This document shows, one piece after another, positions 33,779 to 44,324 of a stretch of DNA of 64,000 nucleotides; position 1 is the stretch's first letter, and every line of letters starts with the position of its first letter. The DNA comes from Thiobacillus sp. (GTDB lineage: Bacteria > Pseudomonadota > Gammaproteobacteria > Burkholderiales > Thiobacillaceae): positions 1 through 64,000 of the forward strand of contig JAUYCF010000039.1 in NCBI GenBank assembly GCA_030692355.1, given 5' to 3'. A program made the translations under genes and the position numbers. Under the pieces are notes generated by a model. It saw only the letters and a program-made list of their open reading frames with translations. It was not told the origin of the DNA and ran no database searches.

Positions 33779-34171
33779 ATGAAATCTTCAATCCTTTCGC
33801 TGTGTGCCGCCGCCGGTCTTGCCGCCGCGCTGAATGCCGCCCCCGTCTTCGCCGGCGCGGGTCACGACCATGGGCCGAAATACGGCGGCGTGGTGCGCGA
33901 GCTCCACAACGTGGCCTATGAACTGGTCGCCAAACCCGATAGCCTGACGCTCTACGTCAGCGATCACGGCAAGCCGATTGCCACCCAGAGCGCTCAGGCG
34001 GAGGCCGTGATCTACGCCGGCAATGAGAAGACCACGGTCAAGCTGGAGCCGGCCGGCGAGAACCGCATGGTTGCCAAGGGCAACTTCAAGGTCGGCGTCG
34101 GCGTGCGGGTGGTGCTCACGACGAGCCTGCCCGGCAAGACCCCTGCGAAGGCGACCTTCAATCTGAAATAG
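33779..34171 (+). CDS. Small periplasmic protein of the efflux operon
   Basis: 130 residues from ATG 33779 (AAGGAG 7 nt upstream). Signal peptide (LAAALNAAPVFAGA), then GHDHGPKYGGVVRELHNVAY and a beta-rich domain (VSDHGKPIATQSAQAEAVIY). This type of small protein often follows czcCBA-like operons. The HDHG stretch could bind metal. It starts 41 nt after the RND stop, on the same strand, and is probably co-transcribed. Precise role unknown. Confidence 0.75.
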   Translation: MKSSILSLCAAAGLAAALNAAPVFAGAGHDHGPKYGGVVRELHNVAYELVAKPDSLTLYVSDHGKPIATQSAQAEAVIYAGNEKTTVKLEPAGENRMVAKGNFKVGVGVRVVLTTSLPGKTPAKATFNLK

Positions 34172-34255
34172 CACGACGCGTAAGGCCCGCTCTCGTGGGC
34201 AATCCGCGCGCCGCGATCGGGCTTTGTCAACAAACCTGCCACTGAATCGCTGCGC

Positions 34256-34711
34256 TCATTTCCCGCGAACCAGCAGGACGGGCGTGGTCGCCACGCGCGC
34301 AACGCCCTCGGCGACGCTGCCGAGGAACAGGCGGCTCAGGCCGCGCCGGCCGTGCGTGCCGATGACGATCAGGTCGGCCGGCCAGGTTTCCGCATCGCTG
34401 GCGATGACTTCGGGAATGCGCTGATTCAGGGTGTCGATGGTGATGAGATGGGTTTCGGCGGCAAGCCCTGCGGCCGCTGCGCTCGCTTCCGCACTGCTCA
34501 GGATTTTCTGCCCGGCCTTGACGATTTCTTCGGACACCTCGGACACTTCCGACCGCGTGGGAAATTCGGCGCTCAGGTTGATCTGCGCGGCATCGACCGC
34601 GTGCACGATCCGCAGCCGGGCCTGCATTTCCGCGGCAAGCCCGATTGCCGTCTGCAGTGCCAGTTCGCCGGTTTGGCTGGCGTCCACCGCTACCAGGATT
34701 CGCTTGAACAT
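34256..34711 (-). CDS. Universal stress protein (UspA family)
   Basis: 151 residues. [20 protein letters not shown] at the N terminus, [20 protein letters not shown] and [20 protein letters not shown] at the C terminus form the ATP-binding G-2x-G-9x-G(S/T) signature ([20 protein letters not shown]). Cytoplasmic, probably dimeric and nucleotide-binding. It is separated from the copper ATPase gene by 77 nt that carry AT-rich DNA; both read left. It could be part of the metal-stress response, but Usp genes occur in many settings. Confidence 0.92.
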   Translation of the reverse strand: MFKRILVAVDASQTGELALQTAIGLAAEMQARLRIVHAVDAAQINLSAEFPTRSEVSEVSEEIVKAGQKILSSAEASAAAAGLAAETHLITIDTLNQRIPEVIASDAETWPADLIVIGTHGRRGLSRLFLGSVAEGVARVATTPVLLVRGK

Positions 34712-34788
34712 GTTGCCTCCTTGGAATTCGTGTCGATTATCAAGAAAAATCCGTTTCTTGTTGATAGTTAAAAGTATTTTTCGGTGAT

Positions 34789-37176
<2,388 letters not shown>

Positions 37177-37185
37177 CGCGCTTCT

Positions 37186-37779
37186 TCACGATCTCATGGC
37201 AGGGGCGCGTTGCCGGTCATGGCGCCCCAGCCACCCGTGGCTGCGCCAAAAATGGGCCATTTGCCGGCGCTGGCTGTCGGTCAGCAGGCCATCGATTTTT
37301 TGCCGCGTGTCGATGGCCGCTTCCATTTGCTGGCGCTGCAGGTCGAACACGATCCGCGCGGCGGCGCGAATCGCGTCCCAGTCCCGTTCTTCGCTGGCGT
37401 ACAGCTGGTTCAGGCGAGCCTGCGCCTCCCGGCGCTGCTGCATCAAGCCGAGGTTGCGCCGGGTCAGCTCAGCCTGCAGCGGGTCGATTTTTCCGGCCTG
37501 CTCCGGCGTGAGGTCGGTCAGCAGCCGGAGCATCCTGGCGTAATCCACGCCATGCCCCCACATGCCGAATCCCATCATTCCGGGCCCCATGCCATCCCAC
37601 GCATGCGGGCCGTCTCCACGATCGCCGCGATCCATTTCCCAGGCGCCCATGCGGCCGCCGCCATGCCATGGCCCGTAGCCCGTGCCCATCGGGCCGTGAG
37701 CCCATGCCAGCCATCCTGTCACGACGACAAGGGCCAGCCACAGGGCGATCCAGAACCCACGCTTCCGATTCATCGACAT
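37186..37779 (-). CDS. CpxP/Spy-like periplasmic metal sensor/chaperone
   Basis: 197 residues. Membrane anchor or signal sequence (WIALWLALVVVTGWLAWAHG), a Gly/Met/His-rich segment (GPGMMGFGMWGHG) suited to Cu binding, then a helical domain with LTPEQAGKIDPLQAEL, the LTxxQ motif of the CpxP/Spy/CnrX group, and a second helical pair ending in LLTDSQRRQMA. Spy-like proteins bind misfolded proteins, and CnrX-like ones sense metal. It lies 9 nt before the CopA gene and should be co-expressed with it. Confidence 0.82.
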   Translation of the reverse strand: MSMNRKRGFWIALWLALVVVTGWLAWAHGPMGTGYGPWHGGGRMGAWEMDRGDRGDGPHAWDGMGPGMMGFGMWGHGVDYARMLRLLTDLTPEQAGKIDPLQAELTRRNLGLMQQRREAQARLNQLYASEERDWDAIRAAARIVFDLQRQQMEAAIDTRQKIDGLLTDSQRRQMAHFWRSHGWLGRHDRQRAPAMRS

Positions 37780-37859
37780 TCTCTGCGTCTCTGTGGTGAG
37801 GAACTCAGGTTCATTCCCGTTCCTTTCTCCCGGCGGCTATCGGATGCCGGGACGCACGG

Positions 37860-38096
37860 CTACTGGGTCAGATCGTGCTTCTTCTTCTGGAATTCCTGCT
37901 CGTCGATCTCGCCCCGCGCATAGCGTTCCTTGAGGATGTTCAGCGCCCTGCTCTCGCCGCTGCGCCCGTCCGCAGCGGAGGGTGTGCTGATCCATTTCAC
38001 CAGCACGACGATGCCGACGATGATGAGCATCGCCCACAGGATCATGAATATCCAGCCGAATCCGAAGCCGCCTGTCATGCCGTAGCCACCCATCAT
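37860..38096 (-). CDS. Small SHOCT-domain membrane protein
   Basis: 78 residues. Glycine-rich start (MMGGYGMTGGFGFG), one transmembrane helix (WIFMILWAMLIIVGIVVLVK), and C-terminal ALNILKERYARGEIDEQEFQ, the classic SHOCT helix pair. Such proteins are common in copper and stress operons and are thought to oligomerise at the membrane. Lies 21 nt after the second CpxP-like gene and 80 nt before the first; all read left, so probably one metal-response operon. Confidence 0.85.
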   Translation of the reverse strand: MMGGYGMTGGFGFGWIFMILWAMLIIVGIVVLVKWISTPSAADGRSGESRALNILKERYARGEIDEQEFQKKKHDLTQ

Positions 38097-38117
38097 GTCG
38101 TGTGCTCCTGTGCTTGA

Positions 38118-38714
38118 TCAGTTACCCATCATGCCGCGGCCGAAGCCGCGGCGCATTTGCGCCTGCTGTTCCCTGGTCAGCACGGCAGCCATCTTGTTTT
38201 CCGCGTCGATGTGCGCCTCGAGCGCCTGGCGCTGCAGGTCCGCGAGTTTGCTATAGGCCTTGCCGACCGCCGCCGGGTCGGGTTTCTCCGCATTCTTCAG
38301 ATTCCAAAGCTGTTTCTTTTCGTCCCATATCCGGCGCATGAGCGGACGCTGCGCCTTCATGAACTCGGCCTGGATCTTCTGCAGCTGGGCGGTCTGTGCA
38401 TCGCTCAGATCGAGCATGGCCATCGGCCCCATGCCCATCATTCCCGGGCCGAATCCGTCCATGCCGCCGCCCATCCCAGAGCCCATGCCGCCCATCATGC
38501 CCATTCCGGGGCCCATTCCGCCCATCATTCCCATCCCCATCCCAGAGCCCATGCCCCCGCCCATCATTCCGTAGCCGGGGCAGCCCTCCTTCGCGTCCTG
38601 CATCATTCCCGCACGTGGCATGGTTTTCTCATCGGCTGCAGCCGTCCCCGGCAGGCCGGCCAGTGCGCCGGCAAGCATGGACAGGGCGGCCAGGGTGTTG
38701 ATTGGCTTGTTCAT
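38118..38714 (-). CDS. Gly/Met-rich Spy/CpxP-like periplasmic protein
   Basis: 198 residues from ATG 38714 (AAGGAG 7 nt upstream). Signal peptide (LAGALAGLPGTAAADE), then about 50 residues of GMGSGMGMGMMGG-type repeats ideal for Cu(I)/Ag(I) thioether binding, then an LTxxQ-like helical domain (LDLSDAQTAQLQKIQAEFMK ... VLTREQQAQMRRGFGRGM). It is a second, diverged copy of the CpxP-like type at 37186. First gene of the leftward copper operon. The region 38715-38935 upstream contains its promoter; no operator was recognised. Confidence 0.82.
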   Translation of the reverse strand: MNKPINTLAALSMLAGALAGLPGTAAADEKTMPRAGMMQDAKEGCPGYGMMGGGMGSGMGMGMMGGMGPGMGMMGGMGSGMGGGMDGFGPGMMGMGPMAMLDLSDAQTAQLQKIQAEFMKAQRPLMRRIWDEKKQLWNLKNAEKPDPAAVGKAYSKLADLQRQALEAHIDAENKMAAVLTREQQAQMRRGFGRGMMGN

Positions 38715-38935
38715 CTGAATCTCCTTTGCTGTTGGGTAAGGGACGATGCCCAGGCATGCGGCAGCGTTCCGGAATGGCGTTCGCCGGACCACCGTATCGG
38801 CAGGCCATGCAAATTCATTTATAGACGGTATTTCCCAAGCAACCTGGCGGGCTGTTGCTGCAGCCTTTCATCCCGCCGGACGACTATCCGATCAACCGGC
38901 GCACCGTGATGGGGATTGCTCGTAAAGCCGACAGG

Positions 38936-39496
38936 CTAGGCCGGGATGAACTTGAGCGCGACACCGTTGTTGCACCAGCGCTGCTTCGTCGGCGGCGGGC
39001 CGTCGTCGAACACGTGCCCCTGATGCCCGCCGCAGCGGATGCAGTGGTATTCGGTGCGCGGCAGGATCAGCTTGAAATCCTTTTTGGTGCCGACGTGGCC
39101 GGGGATGTGGGTGATGAAGCTGGGCCAGCCGGTGCCGCTGTCGTACTTCATGCGTGAGGTGAACAGCGGCAGGCCGCAGCCGGCGCAGACGTAGACGCCC
39201 GGCCGTTTCTCGCGGTCGAGCGGGCTGGAAAACGCGCGCTCGGTGCCGTCTTCACGCAGCACGTCGAACTGCGCGGGGCTGAGGATCTTTTTCCACTCCG
39301 CTTCGGAACGCTGCAGCGGCTCGGTGGAGAGCGTCACGTCCGCGCCCGGTGCCAGCAGCGCCTTCCAGTCGCGTCGCATCGCTTCAACCTCCTGTTCGCT
39401 GGCCGTGGCTGCCGGCCGCGCCGAACTGTCGCAGGCTACGCCTGCCATGGCCAGCGGTGTAACCACGACCGCCCCGAGGAAAGTTCGCCGTTTCAT
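38936..39496 (-). CDS. msrB: Methionine sulfoxide reductase B, exported
   Basis: 186 residues from ATG 39496. The N terminus MKRRTFLGAVVVTPLAMAGV followed by ACDSS has a twin-arginine-like start and a lipobox-like end, so the enzyme is periplasmic, possibly lipidated. The SelR domain is complete: two CxxC zinc pairs (CAGC and CIRC), GTGWPSF, and the catalytic Cys in KQRWCNNGVALKF. It reduces Met-R-sulfoxide in envelope proteins. It is divergent from msrA with a 136-bp shared promoter region. Near the Met-rich copper proteins, repair of oxidised Met makes functional sense. Confidence 0.93.
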   Translation of the reverse strand: MKRRTFLGAVVVTPLAMAGVACDSSARPAATASEQEVEAMRRDWKALLAPGADVTLSTEPLQRSEAEWKKILSPAQFDVLREDGTERAFSSPLDREKRPGVYVCAGCGLPLFTSRMKYDSGTGWPSFITHIPGHVGTKKDFKLILPRTEYHCIRCGGHQGHVFDDGPPPTKQRWCNNGVALKFIPA

Positions 39497-39632
39497 GATG
39501 GACCTCTCTTTCTCGCTACTCACCTGGGACCGACAGGCCTGCATAAAATTCCGCCTGCACCGAAAGGCCTGCCGGGCAACCAAGCTCCTGCGGCCTGGTC
39601 GAAATCGAATCGGTTCATTGAGGAGCGGCGCC

Positions 39633-40235
39633 ATGATGAAAGACAGACTATTCACCGTATTCCTGCTGGCGGCGCTTGCCATGCCGGGGATGGCAAGCGC
39701 CGCCCTCGTCAGGGCCACCTTCGCGGGCGGCTGCTTCTGGTGCATGGAACCGCCGTACGACAAGCTCGACGGGGTGGTGTCGACGACGTCCGGCTATATC
39801 GGCGGCCACGCGAAAAACCCGACCTACGAGGCGGTGTCCGCCGGCGGCACCGGCCACGCCGAGGCGGTCGAGATCACCTACGACCCGGCCAAGGTCAGCT
39901 ACGCGAAGCTGCTCGACGTGTTCTGGCGCAACATCGACCCGACCGTGCGCGACCGGCAGTTCTGCGACGTCGGCGACCAGTACCGCAGCGCCATTTTCTA
40001 TCACGACGCGGAACAGCAACGCCTCGCGGAACAGTCGAAGGCGGCGCTGGAAAAGTCCAGGCCGTTTCCCCAGCCGATCGTGACGGAAATCGTGGCGGCC
40101 GGCGTCTTTACCCCGGCCGAGGCGTACCACCAGGATTACTACCTGAAGAACCCCGTGCGCTACAAGTTCTACCGCTATCGCTGCGGCCGCGACCAGCGCC
40201 TGGAGGAACTGTGGGGGAAGGCCGGCCTGAAATAG
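39633..40235 (+). CDS. msrA: Methionine sulfoxide reductase A, exported
   Basis: 200 residues from ATG 39633 (GAGGAGC upstream). Signal peptide (FLLAALAMPGMASA), then the MsrA catalytic block ATFAGGCFWCMEPPYDKL with reactive Cys, VSTTSGYIGG, GTGHAEAVEITYDP and a terminal YRCGRDQRL that may carry the resolving Cys. It reduces Met-S-sulfoxide and complements the divergent exported MsrB. Periplasmic MsrA and MsrB as separate divergent genes rather than a PilB-like fusion. Confidence 0.93.
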   Translation: MMKDRLFTVFLLAALAMPGMASAALVRATFAGGCFWCMEPPYDKLDGVVSTTSGYIGGHAKNPTYEAVSAGGTGHAEAVEITYDPAKVSYAKLLDVFWRNIDPTVRDRQFCDVGDQYRSAIFYHDAEQQRLAEQSKAALEKSRPFPQPIVTEIVAAGVFTPAEAYHQDYYLKNPVRYKFYRYRCGRDQRLEELWGKAGLK

Positions 40236-40277
40236 GCGCCGGCAGCGCAGTGCGCGCGCATTGCGCATCGCGCCGCA

Positions 40278-41817
40278 TCAAGGCTTGCATTGCGGCCAGG
40301 CCCACCCGGCGGCCTCGGGCTGGTCCGCACCGTATTCGTGGGCGTAGTTGAGGCATTCGATCTGCATGTCCCGGAGCTTTCCCTTCGCGTGCGCCCCGGT
40401 CACCAAGAGCCCGGGCACCCGGTTGATGACATCGATGGCCAGCGAGAAGCGGTCGATCTCGTTCTCGATCGCCAGTTCCAGCGGCGTGTTGATATTGCCT
40501 TTCTCCTTGTAGCCGCGCACGTGCAGGTTGCGGTGATTGGTGCGCCGGTAGGCCAGGCGGTGGATGAGCCATGGATAACCGTGGAAGTTGAAGATGATGG
40601 GCTTGTCCAGCGTGAACAGGCTGTCGAAGTCACGGTCGTTCAAGCCATGCGGATGTTCGCTCGCCGGTGTCATTCGATAAAGGTCCACCACGTTGATGAA
40701 GCGGATCTTCAGCGCCGGAAAATGCGCGCGCAGCAGGCACACCGCTGCCAGGGCTTCCTGGGTCGGGACGTCGCCGCAGGCGGCCATCACCACGTCGGGT
40801 TCCTCGCCGGCGTCGTTGCTGGCCCAGTCCCAGATGCCGATGCCCTTGGTGCAGTGGCGGATGGCGGCGTTCATGTCCAGGTACTGCAGGTGCGCCTGCT
40901 TGTCCGCCACGATGACATTGACGTGCCAGCGGCACCTGGTGGGCGCGCCAATAGCCCTCCACCTTGTGGCCGTCGACCTCCTTCGGCCCGGTCCAGCCCT
41001 TGGGCGTGCGCAGCACGATCATCGGCCAGCGCGGGCGGAATGGTTCGCCCGATTCGCGCGCCCGGCGCTGGATTTCGCGAATCTCCAGCACGCAGTTCTC
41101 CAGCGTGACGGCCATGGCCTGGTGCACGCTCATCGGGTCGTCGCCCTCGACGAAGCGCGGCGACCAGCCGTAGCCCTCGAACAGGCTCTTCAGCTCATCG
41201 TGGGGAATGCGGGCGAGCACCGTCGGGTTGTCGATCTTGTAGCCATTGAGATTGAGGATGGGCAATACCGCGCCGTCCCGGATCGGGTTCAGGAACTTGT
41301 TCGAGTGCCAGGCGGCGGCGAGCGGCCCGGTCTCCGCCTCGCCGTCGCCCACCATCACCGCGACCAGCAGGTCCGGGTTGTCGAAGGCGGCGCCGAAAGC
41401 GTGCGAGATCGAATAGCCCAGCTCGCCGCCCTCGTGGATGGAGCCCGGGGTCTCGGGGGTGCAGTGGGAACCGATGCCGCCGGGAAAGGAAAACGCCTTG
41501 AAGAAGCGCTGCATGCCTTCCTCGTTCTCGCTCTTGTTCGGATAGACCTCCGAATAGGTGCCTTCCAGATAGCACGGGGCCAGCACGCCCGGCGCGCCAT
41601 GGCCGGGGCCGGCGAGGAAAATGGCGTCGAGGTCGTGCTTGACGATCAGCCGGTTGAGATGGACATAGGCGAAGGACAGCGCCGGGCTGGCCCCCCAGTG
41701 GCCGAGGGGACGCTGCTTGATGTGCTCGGGCTTGAGGGGCTGGCGCAGCAGCGGGTTGTCCTGCAGATAGATCATGCCTGCCGCCAGGTAGTTGCAGGCC
41801 TGCCACCAGGCATGCAC
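40278..41817 (-). pseudogene. xfp: Phosphoketolase with central deletion and frameshift
   Basis: The 5' part encodes the thiamine-diphosphate domain of xylulose-5-P/fructose-6-P phosphoketolase ([60 protein letters not shown]) up to [10 protein letters not shown] at about 40935. In another frame the DNA then continues [20 protein letters not shown] to the normal C terminus ([32 protein letters not shown]). Roughly 280 residues of the middle, including the pyrimidine-binding domain, are missing, against about 790 in the family. The only start is a GTG at 41817 with an in-frame stop just upstream. The enzyme cannot be made; phosphoketolase flux is lost unless another copy exists. Confidence 0.88.
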
Positions 41818-41932
41818 GTGTGCCCGTTCCCTGTCCTCGAGCGGTGCGGCGGTTCGGGTTTTGTCGTTTACGTGGTCGTCCTCATTTTATTTCGGGAACG
41901 CGCGGCCGGTTCGCCGCCTGGACCTGGACAGT

Positions 41933-42048
41933 CTATTGATCCGGCACGAATTAAACATGACTACCGTTCGCCCTGAGCCTGTCGAAGGGCTGTGCTTCGA
42001 CAGGCTCAGCACGAACGAACTCACGGATAAATCTGGCCGGATCAATAG
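41933..42048. repeat. 116-bp palindromic element with nested REP core
   Basis: Outer arms are a perfect 13-bp inverted repeat, CTATTGATCCGGC (41933-41945) and GCCGGATCAATAG (42036-42048). Inside lies the common REP-like pair CGTTCGCCCTGAGCCTGTCG / CGACAGGCTCAGCACGAACG (41965-42017). The rest of 41818-42155 holds nothing else recognised. Confidence 0.7.
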
Positions 42049-42155
42049 CTGGCAGGCGGCGCTTGCGCGAGCATGGTAATGCGGCAAGACGGCGGTGCTG
42101 CGCTAGAATCGATTTGTACTGCCCCAGCCGGGGTTGACCCATTCAGGATATGACC

Positions 42156-42725
42156 ATGAAACACGCGGTGATGACCGGACTCAGCGAAGCGGACTACCTT
42201 GAAGGCGAACGCACCAGCCAGGTCCGGCACGAATACGTGTCCGGTGAGGTGTTTGCCATGGCGGGCGGCAGCAAGGCGCACAACATCATTTCTGGCAACG
42301 TTTTTTCCTTGCTTCGCAACGCCCTGCGCGGCAGCGGCTGCCAGACGTTTATCGCCGACATGCGTGTGCACGTCGCTGCGCAATCAAGCTACTACTACCC
42401 CGATGTCGTCGTCACCTGCGCGCCCGGCGACCTGGCAAGCGACGCGCCGAAAGACCATCTCGATTCCCCCGTCCTGATTGTCGAAGTGCTCTCGCCCACC
42501 ACCGAGGCAATCGACCGGCGCGAGAAAATGCTTGCCTATCGCCATATCGAAAACTTGCGCGAATACGTGCTCGTCGACCAGGAACGGCGGTGGGTGGAGG
42601 TGTACCGGCGCATCGAATCGGGCTGGGCCGCGGATCTGTATTCGCCAGAAGACGTGATCACGCTGGACACAGCCAAACTGGATTTCGGCATGGGCGACGT
42701 GTACGACGGCAGCGGGGTTGCCTGA
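42156..42725 (+). CDS. Uma2-family (DUF820) putative nuclease
   Basis: 189 residues from ATG 42156 (AGGA 8 nt upstream; an ATG 6 nt earlier is less well spaced). Restriction-fold signature: YLEGERTSQVRHEYVSGEVF, AMAGGSKAHNIISGNVFSLL, YYYPDVVVTC (catalytic Asp), VLIVEVLSPTTEAIDRREKM (Glu-x-hydrophobic-Ser) and LREYVLVDQERRWVEVYRR. Family members are widespread, often in multiple copies, with unproven function. A second copy lies at 43749, and a Phd/PIN pair sits between the two. Confidence 0.88.
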   Translation: MKHAVMTGLSEADYLEGERTSQVRHEYVSGEVFAMAGGSKAHNIISGNVFSLLRNALRGSGCQTFIADMRVHVAAQSSYYYPDVVVTCAPGDLASDAPKDHLDSPVLIVEVLSPTTEAIDRREKMLAYRHIENLREYVLVDQERRWVEVYRRIESGWAADLYSPEDVITLDTAKLDFGMGDVYDGSGVA

Positions 42726-42815
42726 ACCGAGCAAAAAGAAAGGCTATGTCACTGTTGGTTGTTGAAGTCATGCCTTGCCCCTTCTGATGAAGCGCCTCCC
42801 GCGGGGGTGTTGCTG

Positions 42816-42895
42816 TTGTGGGAGGCCCGCCCTCGGGCCGAATGGGTGGCGGTTGAGACTGCGCGACATTCGGGGCGAGGGCGCCCCTCCCACAA
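42816..42895. repeat. REP-like inverted pair
   Basis: TTGTGGGAGGCCCGCCCTCG ... CGAGGGCGCCCCTCCCACAA, an imperfect 80-bp palindrome between the Uma2 gene and the Phd/PIN promoter; same GTGGGAGG type as at 20871. Confidence 0.7.
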
Positions 42896-42951
42896 TTCCA
42901 GCCACGATCAAGCAAGCAGTCATTTCCGGATTGCCCTAAAGGACTCTGATC

Positions 42952-42981
42952 TTGACGTGCACCGGAATGTACACCTAAACT
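42952..42981 (+). promoter_or_regulatory. Promoter-operator of the Phd/VapC pair
   Basis: TTGACG, 18-nt spacer, TAAACT. The spacer contains GTGCACCGGAATGTACAC, an inverted repeat, and GTACATT recurs at 42993. This is fitting for autorepression by the antitoxin. Confidence 0.5.
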
Positions 42982-43010
42982 GACACCGTTACGTACATTC
43001 TGCTGCTGCC

Positions 43011-43247
43011 ATGAAACAAGCCACCTTGACCGAAGTCCGCAACAACGCCAAACAGTATTTCGACATCGTCGAATCTGGCGAATCCGTGCGCGTGCTGCGC
43101 AACGGCAAACCCATCGCCGACATCGTTCCTGTGTTGGCTGATCTGCCTTCGTGGAAGCGGCGCCGCGCACAACCCCTGGTGCTTGACGGCGTGTCGGTCA
43201 GCCGCATGATTCTCGAAGAGCGCGAAGCGGAGAAGCTGCCGGACTGA
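43011..43247 (+). CDS. Phd/YefM-type antitoxin
   Basis: 78 residues: MKQATLTEVRNNAKQYFDIV followed by GESVRVLRNGKPIADIVPV is the Phd/YefM DNA-binding fold. The C terminus (RRRAQPLVLDGVSVSRMILE) should wrap the toxin. Its stop and the toxin start share a base (TGATG), so translation is coupled. Promoter with inverted repeat immediately upstream. Confidence 0.9.
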   Translation: MKQATLTEVRNNAKQYFDIVESGESVRVLRNGKPIADIVPVLADLPSWKRRRAQPLVLDGVSVSRMILEEREAEKLPD

Positions 43248-43660
43248 TGCGTGTTTTTTTCGATTCCTCGGCTTTCGTCAAGCGTTATATCAGCGAAACC
43301 GGAACCGATTCCGTACTGGCGTGGTGCGATCAGGCGACAGAAATCGGCCTGTCCGGCATTGCGTTGCCCGAGATTGTTTCGGCCTTCTGCCGCCTGCACC
43401 GGGAAACCCGAATCACCGACGCCCAATACCGACAATTGAAATCCCTGCTGCTGGCCGATATCGAAGACGCCGCCATGTGCGACCTGACCCCGGCAGTGCT
43501 GGCGCAGGCGGTATTGAGCCTCGAAACCAATATCCTGCGCGGCATGGACGCCATCCATATCGGAAGTGCGCTAGCCTTGAACGCCGATGTGTTCATCTCT
43601 GCCGACACGCGACAGATCCAGGCCGCCGCTCGCGCAGGATTGCGGGCGGAGGCGGTGTAG
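43247..43660 (+). CDS. vapC: PIN-domain RNase toxin (VapC type)
   Basis: 137 residues. FFDSSAFVKRYISETG (first Asp), LPEIVSAFCRL (Glu), LRGMDAIHIGSALAL (Asp) and FISADTRQIQAA (last Asp) supply the metal site. Pairing with a Phd-type antitoxin is common for this PIN subgroup. Intact; starts inside the antitoxin stop codon. Confidence 0.9.
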   Translation: MRVFFDSSAFVKRYISETGTDSVLAWCDQATEIGLSGIALPEIVSAFCRLHRETRITDAQYRQLKSLLLADIEDAAMCDLTPAVLAQAVLSLETNILRGMDAIHIGSALALNADVFISADTRQIQAAARAGLRAEAV

Positions 43661-43664
43661 CTCG

Positions 43665-43675
43665 CCCCCCCCCCC
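43665..43675. repeat. Run of 11 C residues
   Basis: Homopolymer directly after the VapC stop and 73 nt before the second Uma2 gene. Prone to slippage; it could change spacing of an upstream element or cause sequencing error, but lies outside any coding region. Confidence 0.6.
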
Positions 43676-43748
43676 AGCCACGCCACTCGCTTCATTTCAT
43701 GCCGAATCAATAGGATAATCAGCGCGTCCGTCCACTCGCCCACCCGCC

Positions 43749-44324
43749 ATGTCGCAAGCCCACGTCCATTCGCCTGTCGAGGAAACCGACTACCTTCGCG
43801 AGGAAGAAACCGCGACCTCGAAACACGAGTTTGTGGGCGGCGAGATCTACGCCATGGCCGGCGCAAGCGAGCGACACAACCGCATTGCTGGCAACATATT
43901 CTTCCACCTGCGCAGCGCAACCCGCGGCAAACCCTGCCGCGCCTTCATGGCGGACATGAAGCTGCGTCTGGCGGGCGGCGCGACCTATTACTATCCGGAC
44001 GCCATGCTGGTGTGCGATCCGGACGATGACCACCCTATCTACAAGCATTCCCCCTGCCTCATCGCCGAGGTGCTGTCCCCCGCCACCGCCACGGTGGACG
44101 TGCGTGAAAAATGGGCAGCTTATCGCGGACTGGCCAGCCTGCGCTATTACCTGCTGGTCGATTCGGAACGGCTGTGGGCCAAGGTTTTCTTTCTCGACGA
44201 GCACGACGCCTGGTTCGAACAGGAACTGTCTGCCGAAGACCGCATCGACGTGGCGTGCGACGGCACCAGGCTGACGCTGACACTGGACAATCTGTACGAG
44301 GATACGGGGCTGCTCGTTGTCTGA
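43749..44324 (+). CDS. Uma2-family (DUF820) putative nuclease, second copy
   Basis: 191 residues. Same family as the product at 42156: YLREEETATSKHEFVGGEIY, AMAGASERHNRIAGNIFFHL, YYYPDAMLVCDPDD (Asp), CLIAEVLSPATATVDVREKW and LRYYLLVDSERLWAKVF. The pair has diverged strongly, so it is not a recent tandem copy. The end overlaps the ELM1-like gene by 8 nt, suggesting co-transcription with it, although the two have no evident functional link. Confidence 0.88.
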   Translation: MSQAHVHSPVEETDYLREEETATSKHEFVGGEIYAMAGASERHNRIAGNIFFHLRSATRGKPCRAFMADMKLRLAGGATYYYPDAMLVCDPDDDHPIYKHSPCLIAEVLSPATATVDVREKWAAYRGLASLRYYLLVDSERLWAKVFFLDEHDAWFEQELSAEDRIDVACDGTRLTLTLDNLYEDTGLLVV

